A stretch of DNA of 64,000 nucleotides from Prunella strophiata (taxonomy: Eukaryota > Chordata > Aves > Passeriformes > Prunellidae). The position numbers and the translations under genes were made by a program. Shown here piece after piece: positions 24,983 through 37,126 of the stretch. The stretch covers positions 70,534,330 to 70,598,329 of the forward strand of contig JAZBQD010000015.1 in NCBI GenBank assembly GCA_036583965.1. The letters are read 5' to 3'. Position 1 is the first letter of the stretch; the number at the start of each line of letters is the position of its first letter. The notes below the pieces were generated by a model. It saw nothing but the letters and a program-made list of their open reading frames with translations, was not told the DNA's origin and ran no database searches.

Positions 24983-24987
24983 AACAG

Positions 24988-25041
24988 CTAAAAGTGCAGG
25001 GGGAAAGGGGCCAAAGAGAGTCTCATTTGCTGATGAACTAT
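24988..25041 (+). other. Possible terminal coding exon ending KRVSFADEL-stop
   Basis: Directly after a ~50-nt pyrimidine tract and AACAG (ending 24987), one frame reads K-S-A-G-G-K-G-P-K-R-V-S-F-A-D-E-L and then TAA at 25039-25041. RVSF fits the [KR]-V-x-F docking motif for protein phosphatase 1, and RVSFAD is seen in known PP1 partners. The frame needs a preceding exon that ends with one spare base. No parent gene is recognised, the peptide is only 17 residues, and the match was noticed by eye, so chance is a serious alternative. If real, the sequence downstream to about 25440 would be 3' UTR. Confidence 0.2.
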
Positions 25042-25440
25042 AACACTACAAATCATCAGGGAGAGTGGTGTCTGAGCACTCAGAAAAATAACAAGGGCTA
25101 CTTTTGACAGCAACATAAAACACCACATTTTTCTCAGTAAATTAATCACAGTAAGTTAAATGATGGTTGAAGGCTGCATCTGTGGGAGACAAAAATGACG
25201 CTTTCCTCCTACCTAGACAACAAAGTTTAGACAAGCATGCAAGTTGCCTGCTGGGTTATTGCTTCACAGCCTGTGTGGCTTCTCTAGATGAATTAACATT
25301 GCTTCTCTAGAGGCATTAACTCTGTGGTGGTGTAAAAATGGTCATTGACTTGCAACTGCATTTGAACTTTGAAAATTCACGTGCGAGACAGACCAAATAA
25401 GGGAGCTGTGGATGCTACTAATGTTAGGCTGTAAAGTGCT

Positions 25441-28400
25441 GAATTCCCAAATCATTAGGGAAGGTTGATACAGTTCCTTGAAGGAAGAAAGACAGGTGAA
25501 GATGTAAGCAGCAAGACTATCTCACTTCGAACCTGCTTGCTGAGCACTGTCTCACAGTGCAGAGGAGGCTGCAGCCATGCTGGCTGTATTTCTCCACTGG
25601 CAGTGTGGTGGAACCGTAGGTCAATGCTGAATGCTTGGGCTGGGCTGCCCAGATTGTCCTTTTCTCTGTAGTGAACATCTCTGAAAGGAGCTTTGAATTC
25701 AAATGGCTTTTTCTGTCAGGTTTTCTCTCAGGCCAATTCAGAGACTATATTGAATGGTCTCTATTAAATCCTGACCCCACCTACCTTCTGCCACCTTGGT
25801 GTAATAGATATATTCTCCTCTCCTCCACTGCTTGGAGGTACTTGGTTCCATAGACAGTTCCCAGCTAGCTAGATCCTTTCTACCCTGTCTTCTCCTCTGT
25901 CTTGCTGGAAACATCTCTCTCCCAAGCACAGCTGGTCCCAGAGCACGACTGGAGGACACAACAGAGCATTGTGCACAGCTGCCTGATGAAAGAAACCATT
26001 TGTGTCCTTGCAGAAGAAACAACTCAAAGCAGCTGTGAGTACAGAAAATAATTCCATAATTCACCTGAAATAACAGTGGCCATGTTCCTTTATGAACTGA
26101 AATTCAGAGCTTGTGACCTAGTCATTCAAGTACCAGGAAGCTTAATAATCAAAATAGTTATGTTACGCAATTCTTGTTATGCTATTCTTTATGCTAAACT
26201 TTGTTATGCTATTCTGCACTCGTCCTTTTCTCTTTCAGAAATGCTGCATACCAACAAAACTTTACCTCTTCAATATTCTCAAATGATCAAGAAATTTATG
26301 TTTTCCTTATCCAGATTAATGACTTACAGATGCTGCATTTATTATTAGCTCCATCTACTGATAAAATTAGCATGGTAGAGTTGCTAGCTCTTTGACACAC
26401 AGGAAAATATCTCTGGACACACTTACGTTCCTTACATGTACATGCCAGCTAACTTACAGCTCATTTAAGTTGAAAAACAAATCAAGAAAAGATTAAATAA
26501 GTAGGGTCTCTAGTGACATCAAATTCTTGCCCACAAAATATTGCTTCCTTAAGTGCAGTTTGAAGCCAAATGTAAGCATTTGTAAATGAAGCAGCTAATT
26601 AACTGCTCCAGTGGAGGATAATGGGTGGAAACAGAGTTTTAAGCAAAACCAGTGTGCTCTCTACCATAATAGATAAAGGCAATGTATTAAGAAGGAGTAT
26701 TTCTAAGTCCATGAGCAGAAGACATTTGAGTTTTAAGACAGGAAATACTGGACAATCAAGTCAATATGTTTTGGTAACCATTAACTTTCAAAGAGCCTTC
26801 CAGATGTTCTCTCAAGTTTCCTCACTCTGAATCAGCTTCTCACCTATTTTTTCTTCCCATTAGTGGCAGTCTGTTTGTTGCAAAGATAATGGAAGGAAGA
26901 ACATCCTAGAAATTATGTAGTTGTTCTTACTGAGACCTCTGCTAATGAATTCTTGTGTGATTAGATTGGTTAGAAGTGTCAAATTAGCTTCTCTGCTTGG
27001 AGGCTTATATTGACTTAAAAAACCTCACAGATCAAATGTGCAACTTCTCCTTGATTTGTTTATTACACCCAGCAGTACAGAGTCTAACAGCATGAAAAGG
27101 TTTCAGTAGTAGCTCTGGGGCAGTGAATTAATCAGAATGACTTGCTAGATTATAGTATTTAGTAGTGATCACAGCACTGTCAATTTTCATCATCTGTGAG
27201 GAAACTACAGATGTAAACAACAGTATTGGGTAGGTGTTTTCTCTTGGTCACAGAGCAGCCTCCTTTCCTTAAGCCATACTTCCAAGAAGTTGGACCACAT
27301 GAACAATGACTAAACTGTGTCTAGAGCATCCTGAAGGGTTTCTCATATCAAACAGCACTATATAAAAATAATAACTATATCTTCAGTAATTAAAACAACC
27401 AGTGGGGATGTATGAAACTGAAAAGAAAAAAACCTGTGTTCTGCAAGTTCCCAATCAGGGAATTCCTGAATAGGAAGGAGTAGAAAGGTCAAAGAAGCTG
27501 AAGGACAGAGTAAGAGGTAAAACATTTTTTCCCCATAAAATTCCTGGATAGAGATATTATCTGATTCTCACTGGAGAGAAGGTCTCATTCAAAATTAAAT
27601 TAGTTAAATTAATCAAGTAAAATCAGTTGGAACACAAGGCTCAGAAGAGAATTTCAGTTGAAGTTCCATCCCAGGTTCCCTGGATGGTTTGTAGTGGCAT
27701 TTCCATAACCCAACAACACCTGGTAACTTGAGATCATTCTTTTTCCATTTAGGGAAGATATTTATCACAAAATTTTAAAATCAGATAAAGATTGTTTCTT
27801 TCTCTCAAGTGCTTGTCTTCTTCAGTGATATATGTGTGTGGTTCTAATACACATTTCATCTAAATAGATGAACAGTAAAGATAAATATTTCCCATATTGA
27901 TTCTACAGGTGTCATTAAGTACCATCTGGGAGAGAAAATGCCAGAAGCTAGTATTTTTACTATGTATGAGATGAAATTCTGTTCAATAAAGCAGTTTTTA
28001 CTGGATTAAAAATAATATAATTGTCTCCCATTATGAAGAGCTTTCCAAGTTTTACAGTGCTACTACTGCAGAGGTTAAAGTTTTCTTGCCTGTATTTATT
28101 TCAAGAATGAGTAGGAATATACACCAGGAAGGGCTCACTGAGAACATTTTCCTGCTGTTGCAGACATCCAAACTACTTGAACTTTTTCATACACTGATAG
28201 AAACTAAATTTTTAACACCAAGTATGTGTTTTCTCCCTTGTATCACTCAAAAAAATGTCCCAGAGCTCACTCAAGTGGAATTAAACCTCTAGATTCAAGC
28301 ACACACTTATTCATTAATAGAGAACCATTTGTTTCTGTGACAAAAACAACCTTTAAGCTTAAGTATTTTTTTCCTCCCAGAGTTCATGCTTTTGATGCTG

Positions 28401-30140
28401 TATTTATGGAATGTAGTCATATCTCTTCTCACTCCTAAAAGTACTTTAAATTTTGCAAGAGGAAAAACATAAGAAGATAGGCTCTTTAGAAGAATATGTT
28501 GAATTCAGAAGTAATGCCAAGAAAATCTTTAAGACACTTGATACTTTAAAGCACAAAATACTCAAATTGTGGAAAATACAGAACTCTATTTACTCTTATA
28601 ACTTTCAAATATAAGAATGGCAAAACCATGTACGTAGGAAGACATTAGTATGGACACTGTTCTGATGGTGAGGAGTGTAGGAAAATGTACTGGCTTTAGA
28701 TACAAACTTGCCTTATTTGGAAATCTGTTTTGCAGAAAGAATAAATATTTCTAAAGATTACTATCTAAATGTCTGGTACTCATGCCTTGACAAATTCACT
28801 GTACAGAGGCTCACTGGATAAAAGGAGGGGAAAGCTCAGTTCTCCAGATCTGATCATGTCTTTAAATTTTTATCTTTGTTCTTTGTGACATTACCTTTCA
28901 AAGGTACTTATGAAAAGTCACTGTAGAACTATTTTCAGGTGTAATTATCTCTAATACCTAGTGGCTATATAAAACTACACCTGCAACTGGCTAAATTGTG
29001 TGGTCTACATTTACAGTTACAATATCTGCCAGAAAATAAAATGTCATTTTATGCAAATTAGGCCCAGAAGTAATTTATTTCCAGATACTTTTGTGGATTT
29101 CAGTAGTCTTTGGATCCCACTTTAAATATTTTTTATTTTCTAGATCAGCTCTTGTAATGTTTCTGAGTGACAAATTACATTTCTATAAATAGGAGAAGTA
29201 GCAGTTCTTGACCTTCTAACATAATGTAAGATATTATTTATGGTTTGATTGGAAACCACTGTTGATTTAAATTTCACTTTTCAAGGTACTAGACAACAGG
29301 CCGAGGAGACCAGAAACTATAGAATTTTCATTTTTTTGAGTACATTGGATGCTGGAATTACTGACAGACATGCCGTTTCATAAAAGCTGTTCCAAAAGTG
29401 GCAAGGGTGTCCAGCAGTGACTCTTTGCTGTGTTCCTGGAGTATTAAATATTCCTGAATGGCTACAGTTCTGCTTTTCAACAGCAGCTTAGGTATTTTTT
29501 AAGTAAATAAGCAATAGTCTCCATCAGAAGAGAAATGGTGAACATATTTTTAAATATAATTTATTTATATGAAAATCACCCTCTTGTGTATATTGTGTGT
29601 TATCCGGCAAATTCCAAATTTAATTTATGTTGTTGAGCTGAATTTGATTAATACCTGTGAAAAAACTCATGGCTTTGTTCAGAAGACACTACTGAAAATT
29701 CAATTCAAGATATACTATAGTTGAAATTATGTTTGTCATAGTTTGTATCCTGTAGTAGCATGCTGGAACACAAGAAGTTGAAGTCTGAAGACTTGATTAT
29801 TCAGAATCAACAAAATTTACCAAACTGCATTTTTAAATTTTCCTTTAATGAAAGCATGAACAACTAGACAATAGGTTACAGACAGCTCTGTTCATCAAAG
29901 TAAAATTACCTTGTTTCTGTTGGATTTGGTAGCAAAGTTATGTAAAGCACTCACTAATTGCAGGCATTTTTCTCTCTGATTTAATAAGACAGGATGTTTG
30001 AGCCATAGGAAAACAGGAAAACAGAGAGATGTTTGAAGTATTTTGAAGCCCATTCCCATTCCCACCCTTTTGCTCCTTCCAGTCATTGCCACTTCTCATT
30101 TTATTTTTCCTAGATAGTTCCAATGGTCAGGGATATTTCA
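25441..30140. other. Background sequence, no recognised gene
   Basis: AT-rich DNA with many short open frames and no recognisable domain. Overlapping frames on both strands at 25738-26064 (62-108 codons) cover a locally GC-richer patch and are not recognised. No transposon recognised. Confidence 0.55.
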
Positions 30141-30335
30141 TTGAACCACAGATGTTGCACGGCTGGAGGGTACCACTGGAAGAACCTCATCCAATTTCTT
30201 ATATCAGGGCCAGCACAAGGCCAGGTCAGTCATGGCTTTATCCAGATGAATCTTGAAAAACTCCAAGGAGATTTTCCATAGCCCACTTACTTTGGGGAAT
30301 TGTTTACATAGGACTTTATTCTTCCACTCCACTGA
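30141..30335 (-). mobile_element. CR1 3'-end fragment
   Basis: 'TTGAACCACAGATGTTGCACGGCTGGAGGGTACCACTGGAAG' followed by 'TCCAGATGAATCTTGAAAAACTCCAAGGA' follows the reverse complement of a CR1 3' UTR (terminal tail, then the segment upstream). It is diverged and fades beyond about 30335. Confidence 0.7.
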
Positions 30336-31159
30336 CCTCCTTATAACTTTTAAGATGAAGCTGACAACAACTAGACTATTTTCTACTATCTTAAAAGCAC
30401 CAGCCTCTTAAAACTTTCCAATTTTTCTATGCTTCCTCTATATTTTTCACTCCATTGATTTTAATGTCACCGACTTTCAGAAGTTTCCAAATGAAAAAAA
30501 TGCTTCTTCTGAGATTTTCTGGGATGTGTATGGTTCAGTCAGGGTGTTAAGTGTAACAAAGTCATCTGCATAATGTGGCGTGTGGGATCATTATATGAGC
30601 ACAACATCTGTGATGTGACTGAGCACAAGTCAGCTTCTATAATACAAGGCAAAGAACTGTAATGTTTGAACACAAAACTCTTCCTTTATTTTCAAAATTA
30701 ATGCTGCTTTTATTTTGCAGATAAAAGCATATTAGGCACAAATTAGACATTCATTTTAAAAATCCAGGATATTTCTTAAAACATTGCTGCTGCTTTATTG
30801 ATGTTTCAGTGTCAGTAATTCTGTATCATATGTCAGCCTTGCTCTGACTTTGGATTTTATTGGCAAGCTCATAGTACTCTAGTGCCTGGTGAAAAATATG
30901 TTTTCTTGATTATCTTTCTGCTGTCAACTCTATTATACCATATCAATTCTCAGATCTTCTGATGCATGCTGCATGTGTACAGCAACTATAACTACAAGCT
31001 AAAAGTCACACAGAAGCTGTGGAAAAAAATGAATGCATGGTCTATCACATCTCTCAATATCTATTTTAAATATGCTTAGAGATGAATATGAGGGCAAGGG
31101 AGGAACTAAACAAAATAGGCAAAATCATTTTGACAGGAAATAGTTTATACACATTTCTA
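30336..31159. other. Background between CR1 fragments
   Basis: No gene or repeat recognised. The region near 30440-30600 has no repeat signature that I could identify. Confidence 0.5.
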
Positions 31160-31329
31160 CAAATTGTGGATAAAATCTTAGCACATCAATATATACATAC
31201 CTTTGAGAGAGTGAGAAGAAATCTGGAGAAAAATGAAGAATTTGTCATGAGTGTCGTGAGAGATGGTGTCAAAAATCTTTCTGAAATCAAGATAACTTTC
31301 CACTGATTTCCCCCTGTCCATTGAGCCAG

Positions 31330-31584
31330 TCATCTCATTACAGAAGAGTAGTTGGTCAGGCATTTCAACTTCACAAACATAGGTTGACCAATCCCAATTA
31401 CTAAATTTTGCTTAATATGGTTGGAAATGACTTCCAGGAGGTTTTGATGCATCATGCCCCCCAGGTAATGCAGTGAGGCTGGCTGGCCTGCAGCTCTCCT
31501 TATCTTCCTGTTCTTGACAACAGGAATGATGTTGCTTTTTTTGTCAATACCCATGAAACTTTCTCCTTTCCCACAACTTTTCAA
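31330..31584 (-). pseudogene. Decayed CR1 reverse-transcriptase segment
   Basis: An 84-codon open frame that retains the general layout of the N-terminal part of a CR1-type reverse transcriptase (IIPVVKNRKIRRAAGQPASLHYLGGMMHQNLLEVISNHI). The strongly conserved P-I-F-K-K and N-Y-R-P-V-S residues are mutated, and the frame breaks on both sides. Not functional. Confidence 0.6.
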
Positions 31585-31781
31585 ACATGATAATGAGTGG
31601 CCTCACAATGCCAACACCTTTAATACTCAAGGATGCATCCTCTCAGGTCCCATGGACTTGGGCATGTCCAGTTCACTCAAATGTTTCCTGAGTTTATCCT
31701 GCTCTATTGAGGGTATATCTACATTTCTCCAAACTTTCTCATGGGATGGAAGGTCCTGGTATCCCTGAGGACAATTCTAGC

Positions 31782-31784
31782 AAA

Positions 31785-31816
<32 letters not shown>

Positions 31817-31838
31817 AAAACCAAAACCCAAAAAAAAC
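31782..31838. repeat. A-rich simple repeat inside a CR1
   Basis: A runs interrupted by single G and CC. It lies within the minus-strand CR1 ORF2 relic, so on the element's own strand it is a T-rich expansion, not a retroposon tail. Confidence 0.9.
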
Positions 31839-32031
31839 TATGAAGAAGACATTCAGTACTTCAACGTTTTCCTTGCCCCTTGTCACCAGGGATTCTGCCC
31901 AGTTCAGTGCTAGGGCATTCCTAGCACTTCCCAGTTTTCCCTTTGCTCCTGATATTCCAGTGAAAGCCCTCATCATCTGTCCCCTGTCACATCTCCATCT
32001 CTTCCAACTGCTCTCTGCTACAAAGGACAAC

Positions 32032-32280
32032 TCAGAATCACAGAAACACAGGATAAACAAGGTTAGAATAGAACTTTGAGATCATCAAGTCCAACCAGTG
32101 ACCTAAAATTACCTTGCCAGCTAAATAATGACACTGAGTGCCTTATCAAGTCTTTTTTTAAACACCTCCAGGGACAGTGACTCAACCACCTCCATGGGCA
32201 GCCCATTCCAATGCTGATCCACTCTTTCTGTGAAGAATCTTTTCCTCCCCTGCTCAGAGGTTCTGTATCCTTTCTAAGGA
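32032..32280 (-). mobile_element. CR1 LINE 3' end, minus strand
   Basis: 'CAGAATCACAGAAACACAGG' at 32034 is the reverse complement of a CR1 terminus. It is followed by 'CTTTGAGATCATCAAGTCCAACCAG', 'CACCTCCAGGGACAGTGACTCAACCACC' and 'GAAGAATCTTTTCCTCCCCTGCTCAGAGG', in the order of the CR1 3' UTR read backwards. It abuts the ORF2 fragment at 31160-32031 but is a separate insertion, because its 3' terminus lies against the 5' side of that copy. Confidence 0.92.
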
Positions 32281-34149
32281 GTGTGTATAAAGCTGCCTCC
32301 CATTTCTAGTCAAAACACAATTTACAGATTAGAGAGCAAGGCTGAAAGGCAACAATGGTGTTCAAGATTTCCCCACGGGAAGGACAACTTATCTGCAGCT
32401 GTTGTACAGCCTGTGAATGTGTCACCACCTCTAGAATTTAAGCAGCTGGGTGCTGTCCAGCTTTTCATGCCAGTTTTTTATTTGGAAAAAATTAGTGACA
32501 GCAAAGCTGAGCATAATCTAAATGTTCTTTCTGTATTTATAATAGGTAAACAAACCTTTGTTAAGGAGTTTTTACTCTAGCACTCTTTTAGACCTTGTAT
32601 TGAAAAGAAAAAGCAAGCCATATACAGGGAAAACTGAATCAGCATTAGGAGTTGATAAGATAGACAAATTCTTTGCAGTTACTCTGGTTTTCCAGCCATT
32701 TCTGTTATTACTTTTGCTACTTTTTCCTCTCCAAACTGTTTCTAGAGCAATAAAGCACAGGTATGTAAAATGGTGTTATATGCAAACTCTTGCAGAAATA
32801 TTCTTTAATTTCATTATATGTACTTGTATGAAAATGGGTTTTTTTCAGTCTTGAATGAAAGGAACTCACATCTTCCTAGAATTTGAATCAGGTGTGTGCT
32901 GCACAGAGCACAATTACACAATTCTCTGACGTAATAAAGCAGAATCATCTGAAGGTGTTATAGAAGAAAAAAAGGTTTTGGATAAAAATGCATTTGAAAA
33001 GCCAAGAAGGGTGACTTTATGATACAGTGCCTCTTTTCCATACTTATATAGTTAGTATAAAAATTGGCAAGTGAAAACATTTTAATGTGCCTTTCATATG
33101 CAGAAGTGGTGATTTCTGCTAATGTTTTGTTATAATGAGACTTATAAAGAACTACATTAGAAAAGTCTTACATGTACCATGATTTATTTGCAACTAAATT
33201 TTTTAGGATATGTTTTTATTGCTCACTTTATTTAACTTTCTGGGAAATTAAGGTTTCTTGCCGTCTCCAATTTGCATTCTGTGCCTTTCTTTAGCAAGAC
33301 TACAATTCCCAAGGAAGGTTTGATGTCAACAGTGTAAGACATTCCTCAACATAATACAGGACTTCAGGAAGCCTCCCAGTGATATTTGGGAATGTCAACT
33401 ATCAGATTCATAATGACACCTAGCCTGCTACTGCAGAAAAATGAAACCCAGTGGTGGGTCTTTGTTGACTTTTTGGTTCTCAGGTAGGAGCAGGAAGGCA
33501 AGAAGCAGTGGCACCTGGAGGCCCAGCAGCAGCAGCAGCACTCACAGACTGGGTGTTTTTACACTGAATACTAAACCAGGGTTCCTGGTGCAGCACTGAG
33601 TTTGCACTGACTCAGCACTGCAGTAACAATTACCTGGTCATGCAAAAAGGGGGTAGACACATGATGCTTTCAAAAAATAATCTTTTTTACTAATTCAAAT
33701 TTTGCAGGAGAGGAAAACAAGATTGTTGAGACTACAGTCATGAAATGTAAAAAATGGCTCCTCAAAAAGCAGTGTTTGCACTCTACCAAAGGGAAAGAAA
33801 CTTTTGGAGGCCTAATCAGTGGTACACTGGAAAAAATCTCGGGTATTTGTTCTTGCTTTGTTCCTATAGGCAATTCTCCACAGTTCTTATAGACACTGTG
33901 ACTGTGACCCCTTTTTTATCATCTTCTCTGTGTTTTCCTCATGCCTGTTGTATATATACTTAATTTTGCCTCTTTCATGTCCTGAAATTGATTCTACCTA
34001 ACTCCCAAAGCTGCATTCCTTCAGTAAGCAGTGACTGAGCCTGTGGCGTCAGGCACATTTTAAAGGGTTTTTTTTAGTCCCTTCTGAACAGGTCACCTGC
34101 TGAAGAGTGGCTTGAGATGGGAGGGTTTGGGGCTTGACAACCCCTTTCA
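32281..34149. other. Background sequence with one speculative micro-exon
   Basis: No recognised gene. A short AGC-type run lies near 33525-33540. A 39-nt stretch bounded by splice-like sites is listed at 33295. Open frames are under 100 codons and unrecognised. Confidence 0.5.
33295..33333 (+). other. Speculative 39-nt micro-exon
   Basis: A strong-looking acceptor (pyrimidine-rich, ending CTTTCTTTAG at 33294) and a donor-like GTAAGA at 33334-33339 bound 13 codons in phase 0: Q-D-Y-N-S-Q-G-R-F-D-V-N-S. No family is recognised. Such short open segments arise easily by chance, so this is recorded only as a place to check for splicing. Confidence 0.1.
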
Positions 34150-34475
34150 AGAGGATGTCAGCAAGCTGCAGAGGGTCCAGCAGAGGACTGGAGAGTCAGA
34201 GCCCAGAGCACATGAGTTGTGAGGAGTGGTTCATGGAGCTGGGCTTGTTTAGTTTGGAAAACAAGAGGTTAAATGGTAAATAAGCTCACAGCAGCCTAAA
34301 ACTGCTTGAAGGGAATTTGCAAGCACACTCTTCTTGATTGTGGCAAGCAATGTAAGGGACTATGACCCCAAGCTGCAAGTTAAATAACTTATATTGGACA
34401 TTTCTTCCAAGAGCACACAGAGAAGTGTGGCAGAATCTCCATCCCTGGAGGTTTTCAAGGCTTGTCTCAGAAACA
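34150..34475 (+). mobile_element. CR1 LINE 3' portion, diverged
   Basis: Sense CR1 with 'AGCTGCAGAGGGTCCAGCAGAGG', 'GGAGCTGGGCTTGTTTAGTTTGGAAAACAAGAGG', 'GAATCTCCATCCCTGGAGG' and 'TTTTCAAGGCTTG'. The order matches the end of ORF2 and the start of the 3' UTR. The terminal repeat is missing and the coding frame is destroyed. Confidence 0.82.
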
Positions 34476-37126
34476 ATGTAGAATCTTTTCTCAGAATTGA
34501 AAGTGGAGATAATGAGAATGTTTCTGGGAAGATGGGAGAAAAGGAAAGATTTTACAAAAGGAATCTCTCAAGCACTGCTGTCTAAGGCCAGTTCATCCTC
34601 TGATGTTTTAGTTCAAGAATCTGCCATTGAAAAATACAAATGACAAAAGGAAATCTTTCACATACATTTGAATAATAATGATTTTTTTTTTTAATGAAGG
34701 GGGATTTTACAATGAATTTTGTCTTTTTTGTCAATTTTAGTGTCTATTCCCACTGTCTTAGGAAGTTCACGATCACAAGCAGGAAACTGTGTTGTGACAG
34801 TAAAGACATGGTTCTTTAAAATAAATGTCAGGTTTTTTTAAAAAAGCATATTAGAGAGTGACTGGATTTAAACTGATAAGTGACTTAATCACCCTTGTCA
34901 AGGCTGTAGCTAGAAACAGGTTAGTAGTGATCAAATTATTATGATGTAGACCATTCAGAAAAGAAAAATATAACAAACCATCATATTATACAAGCATAAA
35001 GAAATTAATAGGTTTCCCAAACTGAACATAACAATCTTTATTCTCCTGCCTTTGTCAGCTGTCAAATCATCAAACACAACCCAATTTTTTCCAACACTAG
35101 AACTGCACTGTACCTACCATTTTGATAAACTCTTCCATATCAATCAAGCTCTGTATTAATATCTTCATAGGATAAAACTGAGGTTCAAGTAAATGATGCA
35201 GAATTTTGTGCTTTTGAGAATGGCAGGGACTGTGGTTTTGGTTAAAATAGCTCTCTGAAGCCATTACTTTCTGTCATTTCTTTAGGATTTTTTTTAAGAA
35301 ATAAGTATATGTGATGAGAAAACAGTGAGTCAACATAGCAGCTACTCAGAGATGTAGTAGCAATTCAAAACCAAAGCCTAAAATATGAGGCAATTTATGT
35401 GGTCTTTTGTTTTATTTTTTTTTTTAACACCTTGATCTTTGACAACTTAAAAGATTAATTTCAATAAGCATTCCCTCACAAAACTAATAAATTTTTAAGT
35501 AACCAAGGGACATGTTAAAAGCACCTTTTGGTCCTTTTTATGAGGAAAGTGGAATTAAATTTAATTTTTCAATCCCCAGTGGCACATTCTCTGATGGAAA
35601 ATAAATTTGTATGATTTTCAAGTGGGAAGTGTATTGATATGGAGGGTTTCTCCATTTTAGTGGAGAAAATATATCAAGCTGCTCTTATATGAACGCTGCC
35701 AAAAGCATGCTTTGATAACGGGTAGCATAAAACATGATTTACCTAATCCATTTTAAGGTTTACTAATTCTTGATGGGATTATAAGAACATCTTTGGAACT
35801 AGTGCTGCAAAGGAACTAATTTTTACCATTTTATATAGCTTTACTGAAGTTTCAAGGATTTTCCCACTGATGGAGTAAGCTGAGCCAAAACCTGGCAAGG
35901 ACTGCAAAAATGAGTGAGACAGTGCAGACGACCTGATGAGCTTCAGAAGATGAGTCTCAATTGGAATGTGATCTGCTGGTTTGGATTTCTAGTTTTACCA
36001 AATTTGACCTTTAGTTTGAGATCTAGGTATTACTTCTCATGAAGAAGACTCATGAGAATAAGCCAAGGCTGCTTACTTTTTGTCTTTTATGACTTCCTAT
36101 TTATATTTTTGTGGTTTTCTAAATTTTTTTAAACATTCAATATATCATTAACTAAAGCAGAGGATCTCATCTAATTTAATTTTGACTTAGGTAAATGATC
36201 TAAACTCTAAACTGTGCAACTGTTAACTGTTACCCTATTTCTGGTAGATGAATATTTTCCAATATGTGAAAAAGCACCACTAAAAAATCATGTCTGGTTC
36301 TCTGTAGAGCTGGCTTTTGGCTAGTTATAGAGCATGATGACTGTATGACTTTTGTATAGGACACTGTGATATTACTTTGTTAGATTTTTAGCATCTAATG
36401 GTTATGGGCATACCCACTTGGACTGCAATCTCAGCTTGAACATGACCAATATCGAATTAATCCATTAAGGCAAACTTGGATATTAACAGAAATTATTTTC
36501 ATTCTTCCTTGAGCCCACTAAAATATTTGTCTCAGTGCTATTAATGAAATATTCACTCTAGTTAGATTACTATAAGGTAACCATTTTTGTAATTAGTTTT
36601 TATGATCCTTTCTTAAATATTCTTTATAGTACTAACAGAACAAAATTGTATACCCTACTTCTGAAAGGACAGCATTTTGTTGATGGATGAAAGAATCTAT
36701 GCAAAAAAATATGTAGAGCATTTTGTGACAGTTAGAGATGAAAACTCCTTGGTATATATGATTTATCAGCAGTAGTTGTACCTAAGGGCTTCTGTCCAGT
36801 GTTGGTATTGTGGTTTCCTGAGGAGACAGACAGGGAACATATACACCATCATCTAAGGCTTAGAAACCACTTTGAGTAAAGGGCACTTTTGATTTCCCCA
36901 CCAAGTGTAAACTTCCTTGAGATTCTACCCTTGAAAGAATACAAGACTTAGTAGTCAAATACCAGTCTTGGTTGAAATTAAGATTGTAGGTATGGCCATA
37001 CATGTCACACAAAGGTAAATGTTTCAGGAGACAGAGCATTTTTATACAGATAATTGACAAATGGAATTATATTAACCTTTTTGTTTTCAGTAATCATGGA
37101 TGACTGGAAGTCCTTCATTACAGTAA
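34476..37126. other. Background with a candidate conserved patch
   Basis: AT-rich and free of recognised transposons. The patch at about 35580-35960 contains a hairpin (35647-35668) and CpG-bearing words (ATGAACGCTGCC, GATAACGGG) and could be regulatory. No gene recognised. Confidence 0.5.
35647..35668. repeat. Perfect 8-bp inverted repeat with 6-nt loop
   Basis: TTTCTCCA, loop TTTTAG, TGGAGAAA. Outer bases GATAT (35636-35640) and ATATC (35671-35675) could extend the pairing across an asymmetric gap. Confidence 0.8.

Larger units (their letters stand above)
24430..25440. other. Second repeat-free, motif-dense block: candidate regulatory or exonic region
   Basis: About 1 kb with no recognisable repeat other than one poly-T tract, and with scattered CpG (CTCCGTGG, AAGTCGATCATTCAC, ATCCCGACAG, CATTAATCGACTTC, TTCACGTGCGAGACAG). 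It has SOX/TCF-like words (ACAAAGG near 24530 and 24803) and homeodomain-like TTAAT words. It differs from flanking sequence in the same way as the block at 7.7-8.3 kb. A possible terminal exon lies inside it at 24988. Whether it is conserved cannot be tested here. Confidence 0.3.
31160..32031 (-). mobile_element. CR1 LINE ORF2 fragment, minus strand
   Basis: On the minus strand the order is that of CR1 ORF2 around the endonuclease to reverse-transcriptase transition. A frame reading KENVEVLNVFF (31850-31890) corresponds to the linker. Next comes a GP...MHP-like segment near 31635-31660. A stretch reading SFMGIDKKSNIIPVVKNRKIRRAAGQPASLHYLGGMM (31448-31565) corresponds to the 'NVTPIFKKG...NYRPVSLTS' region. 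Last is ESYLDFRKIFDTISH near 31250-31300, the DFSKAFDT segment. An A-rich tract at 31782-31838 has expanded within it. No intact frame. Confidence 0.78.
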
